A stretch of 64,000 nucleotides of DNA from Neisseriaceae bacterium JH1-16 (GCA_025989215.1 JAPDNP010000001.1:744001-808000); one strand, 5' to 3'. Numbered from the stretch's first letter, positions 1 through 9,516 are shown. A program made the numbers and translations. The notes: generated from the sequence alone by a model not told the origin.

Positions 1-240
1 GAGCAGCGGGTTTCCTCGATCGTTCCATCGGGAGGCGAAATGCCCAGGCAAATCCCTGCGGCGACGTGCGGGCCTGCTCATGAGTATCACCATGGTCACC
101 GGCCGCAGACTCTATTTCAGAAATATTCGGCCATTATGCGATCGAATCATGTGCTCTGCTATGCGATGGCTTGAAGAAAGCAGCTTTCCCGTCCGCCATC
201 AGGCTGCCGAGGGGCTCACTTACACAATCATGAGGTTCAA

Positions 241-1440
241 ATGACCACGTCGTTTTGGTTACGCAATGTCCGTCCTTATGGCGGAGATTTTGAAGATATC
301 CGGATTACTGAGGGCCGGATTGCCGAGCGTTTATCTGCCAGGGCAGAGCCTGTTACGGGCAGTGACATTGATGGCCAAGGACAGCTGCTGGTTCCGGCCC
401 TAGTGGAGAGTCACACTCATCTGGACAAGACCCTCTGGGGCTTACCATGGCGGCCGCATAGCGCCGGACCGACGCTGAAAGACCGTATTTCGAATGAACG
501 CCAAATACTCCGCGAACTCGAAACGCCCATCTCGGAACGCGCGGGCGCACTGCTTGAGCAGTGTATCGCTCGCGGCTCCCTCATATTTCGTTGCCATGTG
601 GACGCCGACCCAGCGCTGGGTCTGAAGCATATTGAAGCCATGTTGGCGTTGCGCGAACGCTATGCCGATTTGGTTGATATGGAGTTCGTGGCGTTTCCCC
701 AAGCTGGTCTTGTCAGCCACCCAGGCACAGAGGAGTTGATGAATGAAGCCTTGAGACTTGGCGTTGAAGTGGTGGGTGGGCTGGACCCCTGCGGCATCGA
801 CAATGACCCCATTGTCCATCTCACTAAGGTGTTCGAGTTGGCTGACAAGTTTGATCGTAGCGTCGACATTCATCTACATGACGCCGGTGAGTTGGGGTTA
901 TGGCAGATCGATCGCATCATCGCGTTCACCGAGCGTTATCAGCGCCAGGGCAGGGTCATGATCAGCCATGCCTTCTGTCTTGGCATGAAGAACTGGAGTG
1001 AGATACACCCACTTGCCGAACGACTGGTGGCTAACCGGATTTCGCTAATGACCACGGCCCCTGCTGATATCGCCATCCCACCCTTTGCCGAACTAGTCGG
1101 AATAGGCGCCAACATCTGCCTAGGCTCTGACGGCATTCGTGATGCGTGGTCACCAATGGGTAATGGCGACATGCTTGAACGCGCCATGTTGCTAGCCTTG
1201 CGCTGTGGCATGAGAAAGGACGAAGGAATTTGTGCTGCTTTTGAAGCAGCCAGCCACCACGGCGCAAAGGCACTCGGTCGGCACGACTATGGACTCGAAG
1301 TGGGGCACCCGGCCAGCTTCCTGCTACTGCCTTCCGAGACTCTTAGCGAAGCCGTTGTTGCTCGCCCTGCCGCAAGAACAGTAATCAGCCGTGGCGTTGT
1401 GATCGCACGAGATGGTTGCCTGCTACAGAGCCGTTTGTAA
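241..1440 (+). CDS. AtzC/cytosine-deaminase-like amidohydrolase, copy 1
   Basis: The 399-residue product is a metal-dependent amidohydrolase of the cytosine deaminase / N-isopropylammelide hydrolase type, expected to hydrolyse a C-N bond in a cyclic or amidine-like substrate in the cytoplasm. Visible metal and catalytic motifs are ESHTHLDKT (HxH, near residue 57), DIHLHDAGE (third His plus Glu), MISHAFC (fourth His) and LGSDGIRDAW (Asp). No signal peptide is seen. The ATG is preceded by a TGAGG ribosome site. It lies 61 bases before an AtzA-like amidohydrolase and has a close, gap-free paralogue at 5374-6573. The fold is clear; the substrate is not. Confidence 0.85.
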   Translation: MTTSFWLRNVRPYGGDFEDIRITEGRIAERLSARAEPVTGSDIDGQGQLLVPALVESHTHLDKTLWGLPWRPHSAGPTLKDRISNERQILRELETPISERAGALLEQCIARGSLIFRCHVDADPALGLKHIEAMLALRERYADLVDMEFVAFPQAGLVSHPGTEELMNEALRLGVEVVGGLDPCGIDNDPIVHLTKVFELADKFDRSVDIHLHDAGELGLWQIDRIIAFTERYQRQGRVMISHAFCLGMKNWSEIHPLAERLVANRISLMTTAPADIAIPPFAELVGIGANICLGSDGIRDAWSPMGNGDMLERAMLLALRCGMRKDEGICAAFEAASHHGAKALGRHDYGLEVGHPASFLLLPSETLSEAVVARPAARTVISRGVVIARDGCLLQSRL

Positions 1441-1501
1441 GTCAGTCGTTCCTTGCCCACATGGCAATCCGAAGTATCACTTTCAAGCATGGGTACCTTA
1501 C

Positions 1502-2986
1502 ATGACCATTCGTAACGACCTGAATGCGACTACGGTTCACGCAGACCTGCTCATTGAGCACGGCGTAGTCATCACCGTGGATGAGACACGGCGCGTGATC
1601 GAGGATGGCGCGGTGGCCATCCGTGGCGATCGCATCATTGCGGTGGGGAGCACTGAAGAACTGCGTGCGCACTATATCGCAGACAAAATCATCAACGCCC
1701 GCAACAAGGCGGTGCTCCCAGGCCTGATCGACAGTCACGCCCATGCCGGCCATGCCATGCTGAAGACGCTCGGCGGAGGGGATGGCGATGCTTGGATGAA
1801 CGCCTGCCAGACTATCTACACCTCGGCCTCCGGTCCGGAGTTCTGGGAGGTAGACGCCAGGCTGTCGGCGTTGGAACGGTTGAAGTGCGGTACCACCACA
1901 GGCGTCTCACTACTGGGAGGGGGGGACTCGATCATGCGAGTTGACGACCCTGTCTATGCTCAACGGCACGCCAGAGCGATCGTCGAAGCCGGTACCCGCT
2001 CGGTAGTGGCAATCGGCCCATCACGACCACCGGCGCCGCTCACCTATCTCGACTGGTCGGCCGAACCGCCGCGGCGGCGCGATGTCGGTTATGAACTCAT
2101 GTTCGAGGTCTGCGAAGAAGTCGCCCGAACCTGCGAGGGGCAGGGTGATGGCCGGGTACATATTGCCATCGCGCTCCCGGTGTATTCGCCCCAGTATGAG
2201 CAAAGCCATCTGGAGCATGCATCGCTGTTCAGACAGCAAGCTCGGGACTACATGGACCTCGCCCGTCGCTATGGCTTGACCTTCACCCAGGACGGCCATC
2301 GCGGCGGCACGCTGGCGCTGGCTCACCGCGAGTTGGGCCTGCTCGGCCCGACCTCCTTCATGTCTCACAGCATTGATCTGACAGAGGAAGACATCGCCCT
2401 GTGCCGCGAAACACAGACCAAGATCGTTCACAACCCAAGTGCCATCATGTCGATCCTAGGTCGCTGCCCCGTGCCGGAACTAATCGAGTCCGGGGTGACG
2501 GTAGCAATTGGTTCGGATGGGGCCGCGCCCGATCGCGGGTATGACATGTTCCGCCACATGTTCCAGTGTATGCACTACCACCGCCGCCATTTCCGCGACC
2601 CGGACATCCTGCCGCACGGCAAGGTTCTGGAAATGGTCACTATCGACGCCGCCAAGGCATTGTCGATGGATCATGAGATCGGCTCGCTAGAAGCCGGCAA
2701 GAAAGCCGACATCATCCTGGTTGACCTTTTTAAGCCGCACCTGATGCCGATGAACATGCCGGTCTACCGCGTTACCTGTTTCGCCAACGGTGGGGATGTT
2801 TGTACCACCATTGTCGACGGCAAGATCCTGATGGAAGACTACGTTGTACAAACGGTAGACGAGCATTCCGTGCTTGCAGCGGTGCAGGAAGAGTCGGAAC
2901 GCATGCTGGATCGCAGCGGCTTGCGCCACCTGACTGAAGAGTCTGCAAGCCTCTGGCGGGCGGCCCGGTATCAAGCCGCAATTTGA
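1502..2986 (+). CDS. AtzA/SsnA-like amidohydrolase
   Basis: This 494-residue protein belongs to the chlorohydrolase/SsnA/TrzN-like branch of the amidohydrolase superfamily (deaminases and dechlorinases of purine- or triazine-like rings). It has the N-terminal beta-sandwich strands (HGVVITVDETRRVIEDG), the HxH motif in GLIDSHAHAGH, a His in TQDGHRGG, a His in FMSHSID and the metal Asp in IGSDGAAPD, then the closing strands LEAGKKADIILVD. The usual Glu three residues after the third metal His is replaced by Gly-Gly, which may mean a shifted active site. I chose the ATG at 1502, where the family homology begins; a longer frame opens at 1412 but would overlap the upstream gene. It is probably co-transcribed with the gene before it. 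Confidence 0.82.
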   Translation: MTIRNDLNATTVHADLLIEHGVVITVDETRRVIEDGAVAIRGDRIIAVGSTEELRAHYIADKIINARNKAVLPGLIDSHAHAGHAMLKTLGGGDGDAWMNACQTIYTSASGPEFWEVDARLSALERLKCGTTTGVSLLGGGDSIMRVDDPVYAQRHARAIVEAGTRSVVAIGPSRPPAPLTYLDWSAEPPRRRDVGYELMFEVCEEVARTCEGQGDGRVHIAIALPVYSPQYEQSHLEHASLFRQQARDYMDLARRYGLTFTQDGHRGGTLALAHRELGLLGPTSFMSHSIDLTEEDIALCRETQTKIVHNPSAIMSILGRCPVPELIESGVTVAIGSDGAAPDRGYDMFRHMFQCMHYHRRHFRDPDILPHGKVLEMVTIDAAKALSMDHEIGSLEAGKKADIILVDLFKPHLMPMNMPVYRVTCFANGGDVCTTIVDGKILMEDYVVQTVDEHSVLAAVQEESERMLDRSGLRHLTEESASLWRAARYQAAI

Positions 2987-3017
2987 CGTAATCGCGCCAA
3001 TTCGGATGGTAGCGTCG

Positions 3018-3818
3018 ATGAGTCCCTCCACCATTTCACTGTCTAATGCAGGCGATCTGATCGCCTGTCTTGGTACCTCCATGTTCCCCGCTCGGCTGTG
3101 GGCATGGCTGCGCAATGCGGTCGAACCGCATTGCTACCAAACCGTTGCCATTCGCTATCGCCGCAACGCGCCATCGTGTCCGGTCGATAGCGTTGATGTG
3201 TTGTTTTTCTTTGGCGAAAGCGATCCGGATATAACGCGTTTAGCGGTCGATCTGTACCTAAAAGGCGCATGGAAGCGTGATGCAGTCTTGCCTTACATCG
3301 AGAGGCTAACCGATCCACAACTGGTGTTCTTGCGTAACGAAGAGATTGCACCAACAGAATATGGCTATTACTTCGGGTGTGGCCAACTGGGCGAGGAGTG
3401 CACACTACTCGGCTGCGAACGTGACTATGTGTATGCGTTCTCGATCTTTCGGCGACGAGACTCTACCCCCTACACCATGGCCGAACTCAGCCAACTGCGC
3501 CAATTGGGTGACTTCCTGCTGCCGTTGCTGTACCAGCATGCTCGATTGGCCGGGGCGTCGCTTCCTGCTGCCGGCGGCGCTCTGTTGCAGCATTTCGAGC
3601 AACGCTTGAATAGCCAGGCAGTGACCTTGTCTCCACGCGAGCGGTGGGTGTGCCAGGCCGTCCTTCAGGGGCAATTGGTCGCACAAATAGCCGAAGCGCT
3701 CGCTATTCGGCAGTGCAGTGTGCGTACCTATTTCAACAGGGCGCTGGCGAAAATCGGCGTGGAGAGCAAGGCCGAACTGTTTGCCTGGTGTGTTGCTCTC
3801 GGTGACGCATCGAACTAG
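3018..3818 (+). CDS. LuxR-family transcriptional regulator
   Basis: The 266-residue protein carries a C-terminal LuxR/FixJ-type helix-turn-helix (LSPRERWVCQAVLQG, then IAEALAIRQCSVRTYFNRALAKIG, about residues 200-260). The N-terminal sensing region is not recognised and has no obvious autoinducer-binding signature. The start at 3018 has GGATGG about ten bases upstream; an in-frame ATG at 3006 is the alternative. It lies between the amidohydrolase pair and a PotF-like binding-protein gene on the same strand, so it probably controls this catabolic cluster; that role is inferred. Confidence 0.8.
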   Translation: MSPSTISLSNAGDLIACLGTSMFPARLWAWLRNAVEPHCYQTVAIRYRRNAPSCPVDSVDVLFFFGESDPDITRLAVDLYLKGAWKRDAVLPYIERLTDPQLVFLRNEEIAPTEYGYYFGCGQLGEECTLLGCERDYVYAFSIFRRRDSTPYTMAELSQLRQLGDFLLPLLYQHARLAGASLPAAGGALLQHFEQRLNSQAVTLSPRERWVCQAVLQGQLVAQIAEALAIRQCSVRTYFNRALAKIGVESKAELFAWCVALGDASN

Positions 3819-3835
3819 CTGGTGGAGCTTTGTCA

Positions 3836-3862
3836 CGTCTGTCCTAAAAGCGAGGACAGACG
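3836..3862. promoter_or_regulatory. Inverted repeat in leader of potF-like gene
   Basis: A perfect 10-base inverted repeat, CGTCTGTCCT and AGGACAGACG around a 7-base loop, sits between the LuxR gene and the binding-protein gene. No T-run follows. It is followed closely by a second small CCCCC/GGGGG hairpin. It could be an operator for the adjacent regulator or an mRNA leader structure. Confidence 0.4.
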
Positions 3863-3931
3863 CCATGCCACTAGACCCCCTAGCATCTGAATACCCCCTA
3901 AATCGGGGGACTAGAACATGGGAGAAATGGG

Positions 3932-5026
3932 ATGCAGACAAAGAAACACATTGCCGCATTGGCACTCGCGTTGGCGGGAGCCTGGGTGCACGCCGCTGAG
4001 CCTCAGGTTGTAAACGTCTATGCCTGGGATGGCTATGTCCCACCCGAAGTGGCCGCGCAATTCACTAAGGAAACCGGCATTCAGGTGCGCGTGGCCGCAC
4101 TAGATTCCAATGACACGCTGCAGGCCAAGCTGCTGGCCGGTCATAGTGGCTACGACTTGGTGATGCCGTCGGTGGCCTATGTTGGTAAACAGATCGCGGC
4201 CGGAGCCTATCTGCCACTCGATCACGCTCAGTTACCCAACCTGCACCACCTTGACCCGACCATGTTGGAGAAGATCGCGAAAGTCGATCCAGGACAGCAC
4301 TACACACTGCCTTATATGACGGGCACCAATGGCCTGGGCATCAACGATACAAAAGTCAAAGCCGCACTCGGCAATACGCCACTACCCAAGAATCTACTCG
4401 AACTCGTGTTCAATCCCAGCTATGCAAGCAAAGTTGCCAAGTGCGGGGTGACATTGCTTGATTCGGGCCTCGACACTCTCAGCATCGCGTTGGTCTATCT
4501 GAACAAGAGTCCGTTATCCACCTCAACGTCGGATCTGGAGGCTGCGACCCAACTGCTCATCAAGACTCGGCCCTACGTGACTAAATTCACGTCAAGCGAT
4601 TACATCAACGGCCTAGCAAGTGGAGACTACTGCGTATCGTACGGCTGGTCAGGAGATATTGCCTCCGCCGTGCGCAGTGCTAGTGCCGCCGGAAACGGAG
4701 TGAAGTTACGCTACTGGTTGCCAGAGCATACCGTCCTGTGGTTTGACACATTAGCGATCCCAAAAGATGCACCACACACGAAAAACGCCTACCAACTGAT
4801 CAATTTCTTGTTGCGTCCCGATATTGCCGCCAGGGTCAGCAATGGCGTTAATTTGATGAACACCAACCGGGACTCAAAGTCGCTTTTGAGCAAAGAGCTA
4901 CGCGACTCCCCTGACCTAAACCCGTTTGGCGATCGACTCAACTCATTAAGCATAACCAGATCCTATGAGGCAAGCACGCAGCGAACCATTACGCGTAACT
5001 TCCAGCGGGTTAAAACCAGCCAGTAA
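3932..5026 (+). CDS. PotF-like polyamine ABC-transporter substrate-binding protein 1
   Basis: The 364-residue periplasmic binding protein has a Sec signal peptide (MQTKKHIAALALALAGAWVHAA). Its PotF/SpuD-type hallmarks include AKLLAGHSGYDLVMPS, FTSSDYINGLASGDYCVSYGWSGD and VLWFDTLAIPKDAP. In PotF the motif near the N-terminus is WSD; here it is WDG, so one ligand-contacting acidic residue has moved, suggesting a ligand other than plain putrescine. The start is supported by GGGAGA upstream. No permease or ATPase gene is adjacent, so it must borrow another transporter or act as a sensor partner. A second homologue lies at 12468-13586. Confidence 0.88.
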   Translation: MQTKKHIAALALALAGAWVHAAEPQVVNVYAWDGYVPPEVAAQFTKETGIQVRVAALDSNDTLQAKLLAGHSGYDLVMPSVAYVGKQIAAGAYLPLDHAQLPNLHHLDPTMLEKIAKVDPGQHYTLPYMTGTNGLGINDTKVKAALGNTPLPKNLLELVFNPSYASKVAKCGVTLLDSGLDTLSIALVYLNKSPLSTSTSDLEAATQLLIKTRPYVTKFTSSDYINGLASGDYCVSYGWSGDIASAVRSASAAGNGVKLRYWLPEHTVLWFDTLAIPKDAPHTKNAYQLINFLLRPDIAARVSNGVNLMNTNRDSKSLLSKELRDSPDLNPFGDRLNSLSITRSYEASTQRTITRNFQRVKTSQ

Positions 5027-5373
5027 CTCGGATTTTTAGATTACACAGGCTCAAGCTTGAGTTGTAGGTGGGAGCCGGCGTGCGAACGCTCTTTAGTGAA
5101 CTCACGCTGCCGCCACATTGAGAACGTTGCTAATTCCTGGCTTCAACCCTTTGCAATAGTTCCGCTGAGCATTGCTGGCTTGAGGACGAGGGTGTGAGGC
5201 ACCCTAGGGGCATTAGCTGTGAAGGTGTTTTAATTTGTGTATTTTGGTAAGTAATTGTCGCAAGCCTACTGCAATGCCTCTTTCTGGACGTGTAGGTTAC
5301 TGTGGAAATCGGTTAAATAATCAGATCGCCAAAAAGTAAGCACCCAGCAAGCGCACGCGATTATGGGGTAAAA
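5027..5373. other. Intergenic region, AT-richer
   Basis: This 347-base gap separates the binding-protein gene from the second amidohydrolase. It is lower in GC than the genes before it. A short CTCAAGCTTGAG palindrome lies near 5050, but there is no convincing gene, terminator or promoter. Confidence 0.5.
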
Positions 5374-6573
5374 ATGAGCAAGCCATACTGGTTACGTAAT
5401 ATTCGTCCCTATGGTGGTAGTTTTGAGGACATACGGATCGTAGAGGGGCATATTGCTGAGCGTCGACCGGCAAGTGCAAATCCGATAGCGGGCAATGACA
5501 TCGACGGTCAAGGCCAGCTGCTTACTCCATCATTAGTGGAAAGTCATATTCACTTAGATAAAACCTTCTGGGGGATTCCTTGGCAGTCTCATAGCGCAGG
5601 ACCAACGCTTAAAGAGCTGATCTTGAACGAGCGTCAAATTCTACGTGAACTCAAATCACCAATCGTTGATCGTGCGGCCGCTTTACTAGAGCAATGTATA
5701 GCACGTGGATCTCTCCTGATTCGCTGCCATGTAGATATAGATCCCGAGCTAGGATTAAAACACGTAGAAGCCATGCTAGAGCTGCGTAAGCGTTACTCAG
5801 ACATGGTTGATATTGAATTCGTAGCCTTTCCTCAGGCTGGACTTGTTCGGCACGCTGGCACAGTGGAAATAATGGAGGAAGCCTTAAAGCTTGGAGTTGA
5901 AATTGTTGGCGGATTAGACCCCTGCGGCATAGACGACGACCCCATTGCTCATCTTACGACCATATTTCAAATGGCCGATAAATTTGACAGAGGCGTCGAT
6001 ATTCACTTGCACGACCTCGGAGAGCTCGGAATCTGGCAGATCGATCGCATTGTTGATTTCACCGAGCGCTATCACCGTCAGGGACGAGTAATGATTAGCC
6101 ATGCCTACTGCCTAGGCATGAAAGACTGGGAAGACATATCCTCGCTGGCTGACCGGCTAAAGGCTAATCAAATCTCGCTAATGACTTCGGCACCTGCTGA
6201 CATCGCTATTCCGCCATTCGCTGAGCTACATGCGGCAGGAGTCAATGTCTGTCTTGGCTCGGATGGTATTCGAGATGCCTGGACCCCAATGGGTAACGGT
6301 GACATGCTTGAGCGCGCCATGCTTCTTGCCTTTCGCTTCGACATGAGAAAAGACGATGCGCTACGTGCCGCTTTCGATGCCGCAACCAGCAATGGTGCAC
6401 TGGCGCTTGGGCGAGAGGACTATGGATTAGAACCGGGGCAACCAGCAAATTTTCTATTGTTGCCCACAGAGACACTATGCGAAGCAATTGTTGCTCGCCC
6501 TCTAGAGCGAACGGTGATCAGTCGAGGTGCCGTGGTGGCAAAGAACGGTCGTCTGCGGGAGAGTCGCTTGTAA
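5374..6573 (+). CDS. AtzC/cytosine-deaminase-like amidohydrolase, copy 2
   Basis: This protein has the same length (399 residues) and the same gap-free alignment as the product of 241-1440, with roughly three quarters of residues identical by eye. All metal motifs are kept: ESHIHLDKT, DIHLHDLGE, MISHAYC and LGSDGIRDAW. Codon use is clearly more AT-rich (frequent TTA, ATA, CTA) than in the first copy, so it is unlikely to be a recent local duplication; separate acquisition is more likely. GGGGTA precedes the ATG. A second substrate specificity for the same pathway is plausible. Confidence 0.85.
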   Translation: MSKPYWLRNIRPYGGSFEDIRIVEGHIAERRPASANPIAGNDIDGQGQLLTPSLVESHIHLDKTFWGIPWQSHSAGPTLKELILNERQILRELKSPIVDRAAALLEQCIARGSLLIRCHVDIDPELGLKHVEAMLELRKRYSDMVDIEFVAFPQAGLVRHAGTVEIMEEALKLGVEIVGGLDPCGIDDDPIAHLTTIFQMADKFDRGVDIHLHDLGELGIWQIDRIVDFTERYHRQGRVMISHAYCLGMKDWEDISSLADRLKANQISLMTSAPADIAIPPFAELHAAGVNVCLGSDGIRDAWTPMGNGDMLERAMLLAFRFDMRKDDALRAAFDAATSNGALALGREDYGLEPGQPANFLLLPTETLCEAIVARPLERTVISRGAVVAKNGRLRESRL

Positions 6574-6622
6574 AGACCTGGTGGAGCGATTCGGTTCTGT
6601 GAATCGCCCCCACGTCCACGGC

Positions 6623-7381
6623 TTAATGACCATTGCGCCACTTACCGGGAGGCAAGCCGAAGCGCGCGCTGAATCGGCGCGTAAACGCCTGTTGGTCCGA
6701 GTAGCCGAGCCTGGCGGCGATCTCCGCAAGCGGTAGCGCCTGGTCGGACAGTAGTTGTAAAGCACGGTCCAGGCGTAGGCGAGCCTGGTAATGCTGCGGT
6801 GTGTCACCGAATGCTTCGCAAAATAGATCGTGAAAACGGCGAGGCTTCCAGCCGAATTGTTCGGCCAACGTAGCAGTGCTGACCGGACGGTCCATGCGGC
6901 TGCGTAAAAAGGACTCGATCCGGCGGACAGGGAAGGTGGCAGCATCACCGGTAACGCCATCCAGCGCCTGTACCGCCTGGCCGATCACTTCGACTGCCAG
7001 CAGCCAGTCGTATTGGCGCCGCCGCTTTGTCCCACTCGCCACAGCGAGCCGGAGGGCCTTGTCGATCTGTGGGGGTATGGCAAATTCACGCGGCTTATCG
7101 AGCAGCACGTGAGGAACGGCCACCGAGCCGACAGGTAGATCGACCACCAGCTGACAGTTGTCCGCGTCACCGACAAAGTCATGCCGGTATCCGGCCGGTA
7201 CGATCACCCCGCTCAGTGCACGGGTGCGATAAAGATGCCCATTCATCTCGAGTTCCGCTTGGCCACACAGGCCGAACAGCACCTGACAGTAGCTGTGCAC
7301 GTGCCAATCAGGAGCCGTCTGGTAGACGCGCCGCTCTACGAGAGGATCATCCCCCCGCTGCATTGGCTCGACTTTCGACAT
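6623..7381 (-). CDS. AraC-family transcriptional regulator
   Basis: The 252-residue protein has an N-terminal cupin-like ligand domain (HVHSYCQVLFGLCGQAEL) and a C-terminal AraC double helix-turn-helix (STATLAEQFGWKPRRFHDLF and LAEIAARLGYSDQQAFTRRFSARFG). The layout matches cupin-AraC regulators of exporters and catabolic genes. The start is taken at MSKVEPMQ. Its first 35 bases overlap the end of the upstream EamA transporter gene, so the two are probably translated from one mRNA. It most likely regulates that transporter. Confidence 0.88.
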   Translation of the reverse strand: MSKVEPMQRGDDPLVERRVYQTAPDWHVHSYCQVLFGLCGQAELEMNGHLYRTRALSGVIVPAGYRHDFVGDADNCQLVVDLPVGSVAVPHVLLDKPREFAIPPQIDKALRLAVASGTKRRRQYDWLLAVEVIGQAVQALDGVTGDAATFPVRRIESFLRSRMDRPVSTATLAEQFGWKPRRFHDLFCEAFGDTPQHYQARLRLDRALQLLSDQALPLAEIAARLGYSDQQAFTRRFSARFGLPPGKWRNGH

Positions 7382-8267
7382 GATTCGACTTTTTCCTCCA
7401 ATGACATAGCCACACCCCGAGCACCGCGACAGCAAAGCCCACCAGCTGAACGGCACTAAGCCGGGAATCAAATAGCAGGAAGGCCTCCAATGCAGCCAAC
7501 GGCGGTGCCAGGTACATCAGCGTGGCCACTCGGGCCACCTGTCCACGCCGCACCAACCACAGCAACAGCCCGGTGCCGGCGCCGGACAACACCAGAGTGG
7601 CCCAGGCCAGCGAGCCATATAGCAAAGGGCCGGGCAGCCAGCGCGACTCCTGCAACACAAGAGCCAGCAGGCCTGTGAACACGGCCGCACCGATATTTTG
7701 CAGTGCCGAGCTGGCTCGGATGTCGGCGCGTGCAATTGAGGTCTTCTGCAGCACGGTGCCAACGGTCAGCGAGAAAATCGCCAACATGCCGACCACGGCC
7801 ACCCATGGCGAGAACGTTCCCTGTGCCGATGTCAGTGCCGGCAACAACACCAGCATCACCCCGGCCATGCCCGCCAGCAGGCCGTACCAGAATAGACGGC
7901 CGGGCCGTTCGCCGAGGATCACCATGGCCAGCAGCGCGGTAAACAGGGGCTGTAGCGCGCCGAGCAGCGCCATCACCGCCGGCGATAACCCTTGCGCCAC
8001 CGCCCAATAGCCACCGGCAAGATACACCCCGTTGAGCAGTACGCCGACCAGCAGGTGGCGTGGTAGCTCGCGCCAGCTTGGCCAGCGCACACCAGCAGTA
8101 AGCGCAAGCAGGGTGAACAGCACGGCAGCCAACATAAAGCGCACCGTCAGAAACAGGCTGGGACTCGCCACCGGCACGATGGCGCGGCCAACCACGAAGC
8201 CAGTCGACCAGATGGCAACAAACAGCGCACTCAATCCATACATACGGGAATCCAACTCCTGCTTCAT
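7347..8267 (-). CDS. EamA/DMT-family transporter
   Basis: This 306-residue inner-membrane protein has about ten hydrophobic segments forming two EamA repeats, as in drug/metabolite transporters (RhaT, YdcZ and RhtA relatives). Motifs such as IWSTGFVVGRAIVP, ALLGALQPLFTALLA and MYLAPPLAALEAFLLF are typical. The start MKQELDSRMYG is chosen because upstream in-frame codons lack family similarity. It lies upstream of and overlaps the AraC gene. Export of a small metabolite or amino-acid-like product is likely; the substrate is unknown. Confidence 0.88.
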   Translation of the reverse strand: MKQELDSRMYGLSALFVAIWSTGFVVGRAIVPVASPSLFLTVRFMLAAVLFTLLALTAGVRWPSWRELPRHLLVGVLLNGVYLAGGYWAVAQGLSPAVMALLGALQPLFTALLAMVILGERPGRLFWYGLLAGMAGVMLVLLPALTSAQGTFSPWVAVVGMLAIFSLTVGTVLQKTSIARADIRASSALQNIGAAVFTGLLALVLQESRWLPGPLLYGSLAWATLVLSGAGTGLLLWLVRRGQVARVATLMYLAPPLAALEAFLLFDSRLSAVQLVGFAVAVLGVWLCHWRKKSNHVESRANAAGG

Positions 8268-8525
8268 AGCCCGTAGGCTAGTGCGACGAGAGTCTGCGAG
8301 TCTTGTCTGAAACTGCAATCACGTGCTCCCGCATCGGGGGCCGGATACGCATGACTGAATCGCCGCCCTCTATCTTCTGTTCACCTCCGTTCAGCGATTG
8401 TGGAGCCGGCGAAGTGACTGCGGCCACCAGACTACCTGGCCGCGTCTTGCTTGGAAGCGGGCAGTCGCCATTGAGCCTCGTCTGACTCCTTTTGGCCAGA
8501 TGCAGCGAGCCGGTAACGCTTATCC

Positions 8526-9470
8526 TCACCTCGCGGCTGGCGTGCCGTCTTGACTCGTACCGAGTCCACGCTCCAGAAGGTATTCCTTCAACTCATCAAT
8601 GAATACACGTACCTTACGAGTGCTGCGACGATGGGGCAGGTAGAGAACGTGAACCCACGGACCAAAGGCGCTTTGTAAGCGCCAGTGGTCAACCATTACC
8701 TCCACCAACTCACCCCGTTCCAAGTACGGAGCCGCACTCCACGTCGGGATGAATTGAAGCCCTTGTCCATCCAGCAGGCAGCCAAGCAGGAAGTCGTAAT
8801 TGTCGCTCGATAGTCGCGGCACAGGCTGCCTGAGCCGAATGCTCTGCCCACCGCAAGACACCCACCAGAAACTACGACTGACAAGAGGATGGCGAAGGAT
8901 CAGCCAATCATGCTGTGCGTAGTTTTCCAGGGACACCTCCATGCCCTTGCGCGCCAGATAAGTCGGACTCACGCACAACACCACACGGTTCTCCAGCAGC
9001 GGCTGAGCAATCAAGCCTGGCAGGTCAGTCGGCCCATCTCGCAGAGCAAGGTCATACCCCCCATCGACCAGATCGTCGTTGTCATCGTTTAAGTCGACTT
9101 CCAGACGCACCTGAGGGTGTTTGCGCATGAAGCGGCAGCAGACTTGCCGCAGAAATGCGGGCCCGAACGACGGGGGAGCCGTAATGCGCAGGCTGCCGCG
9201 CAGCTCGTGTTGCAACTGCTCGACTTCTTCTCCGGCAAGTTGCAGTTGCATGAGTGCTTGGCGGGCGCCTTCGAGGTAGATGTGTCCGGCTTCGGTCAAG
9301 GCCATGCGCCGTGTCGTCCGTTCAAACAGCCGGGCGCCTAACTCCGATTCAAGTTGCGCGACGGCCTTGGTAATAGCTGACGGTGTCTTGCCCAGATGGT
9401 CCGCCGCGAGGCTGAAGCTGCCGTGTTCTGCCGACGCAACGAACATGTTGAGCGCGGTCATTTTGTCCAT
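8526..9470 (-). CDS. LysR-family transcriptional regulator
   Basis: The 314-residue protein has an N-terminal winged helix-turn-helix (MFVASAEHGSFSLAADHLGKTPSAITKAVAQLE) and a LysR effector domain starting near LRGSLRITAPPSFGPAF. It belongs to the CrgA/DsdC-like subgroup with a short LRIT linker. It is divergent from the C45-hydrolase gene, with a 270-base spacer carrying a good LysR-type dyad (9517-9541). Control of the divergent gene, its own gene, or both is the likely role. Confidence 0.9.
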   Translation of the reverse strand: MDKMTALNMFVASAEHGSFSLAADHLGKTPSAITKAVAQLESELGARLFERTTRRMALTEAGHIYLEGARQALMQLQLAGEEVEQLQHELRGSLRITAPPSFGPAFLRQVCCRFMRKHPQVRLEVDLNDDNDDLVDGGYDLALRDGPTDLPGLIAQPLLENRVVLCVSPTYLARKGMEVSLENYAQHDWLILRHPLVSRSFWWVSCGGQSIRLRQPVPRLSSDNYDFLLGCLLDGQGLQFIPTWSAAPYLERGELVEVMVDHWRLQSAFGPWVHVLYLPHRRSTRKVRVFIDELKEYLLERGLGTSQDGTPAAR

Positions 9471-9516
9471 TCATCTATTCCTGACAGGCACAAAAGTTGT
9501 GTCGGAACTGAGCATG

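Noticed and set aside
1-240. Possible end of an upstream gene or leader
   Set aside because: No frame with recognisable similarity and no terminator seen; left unannotated.
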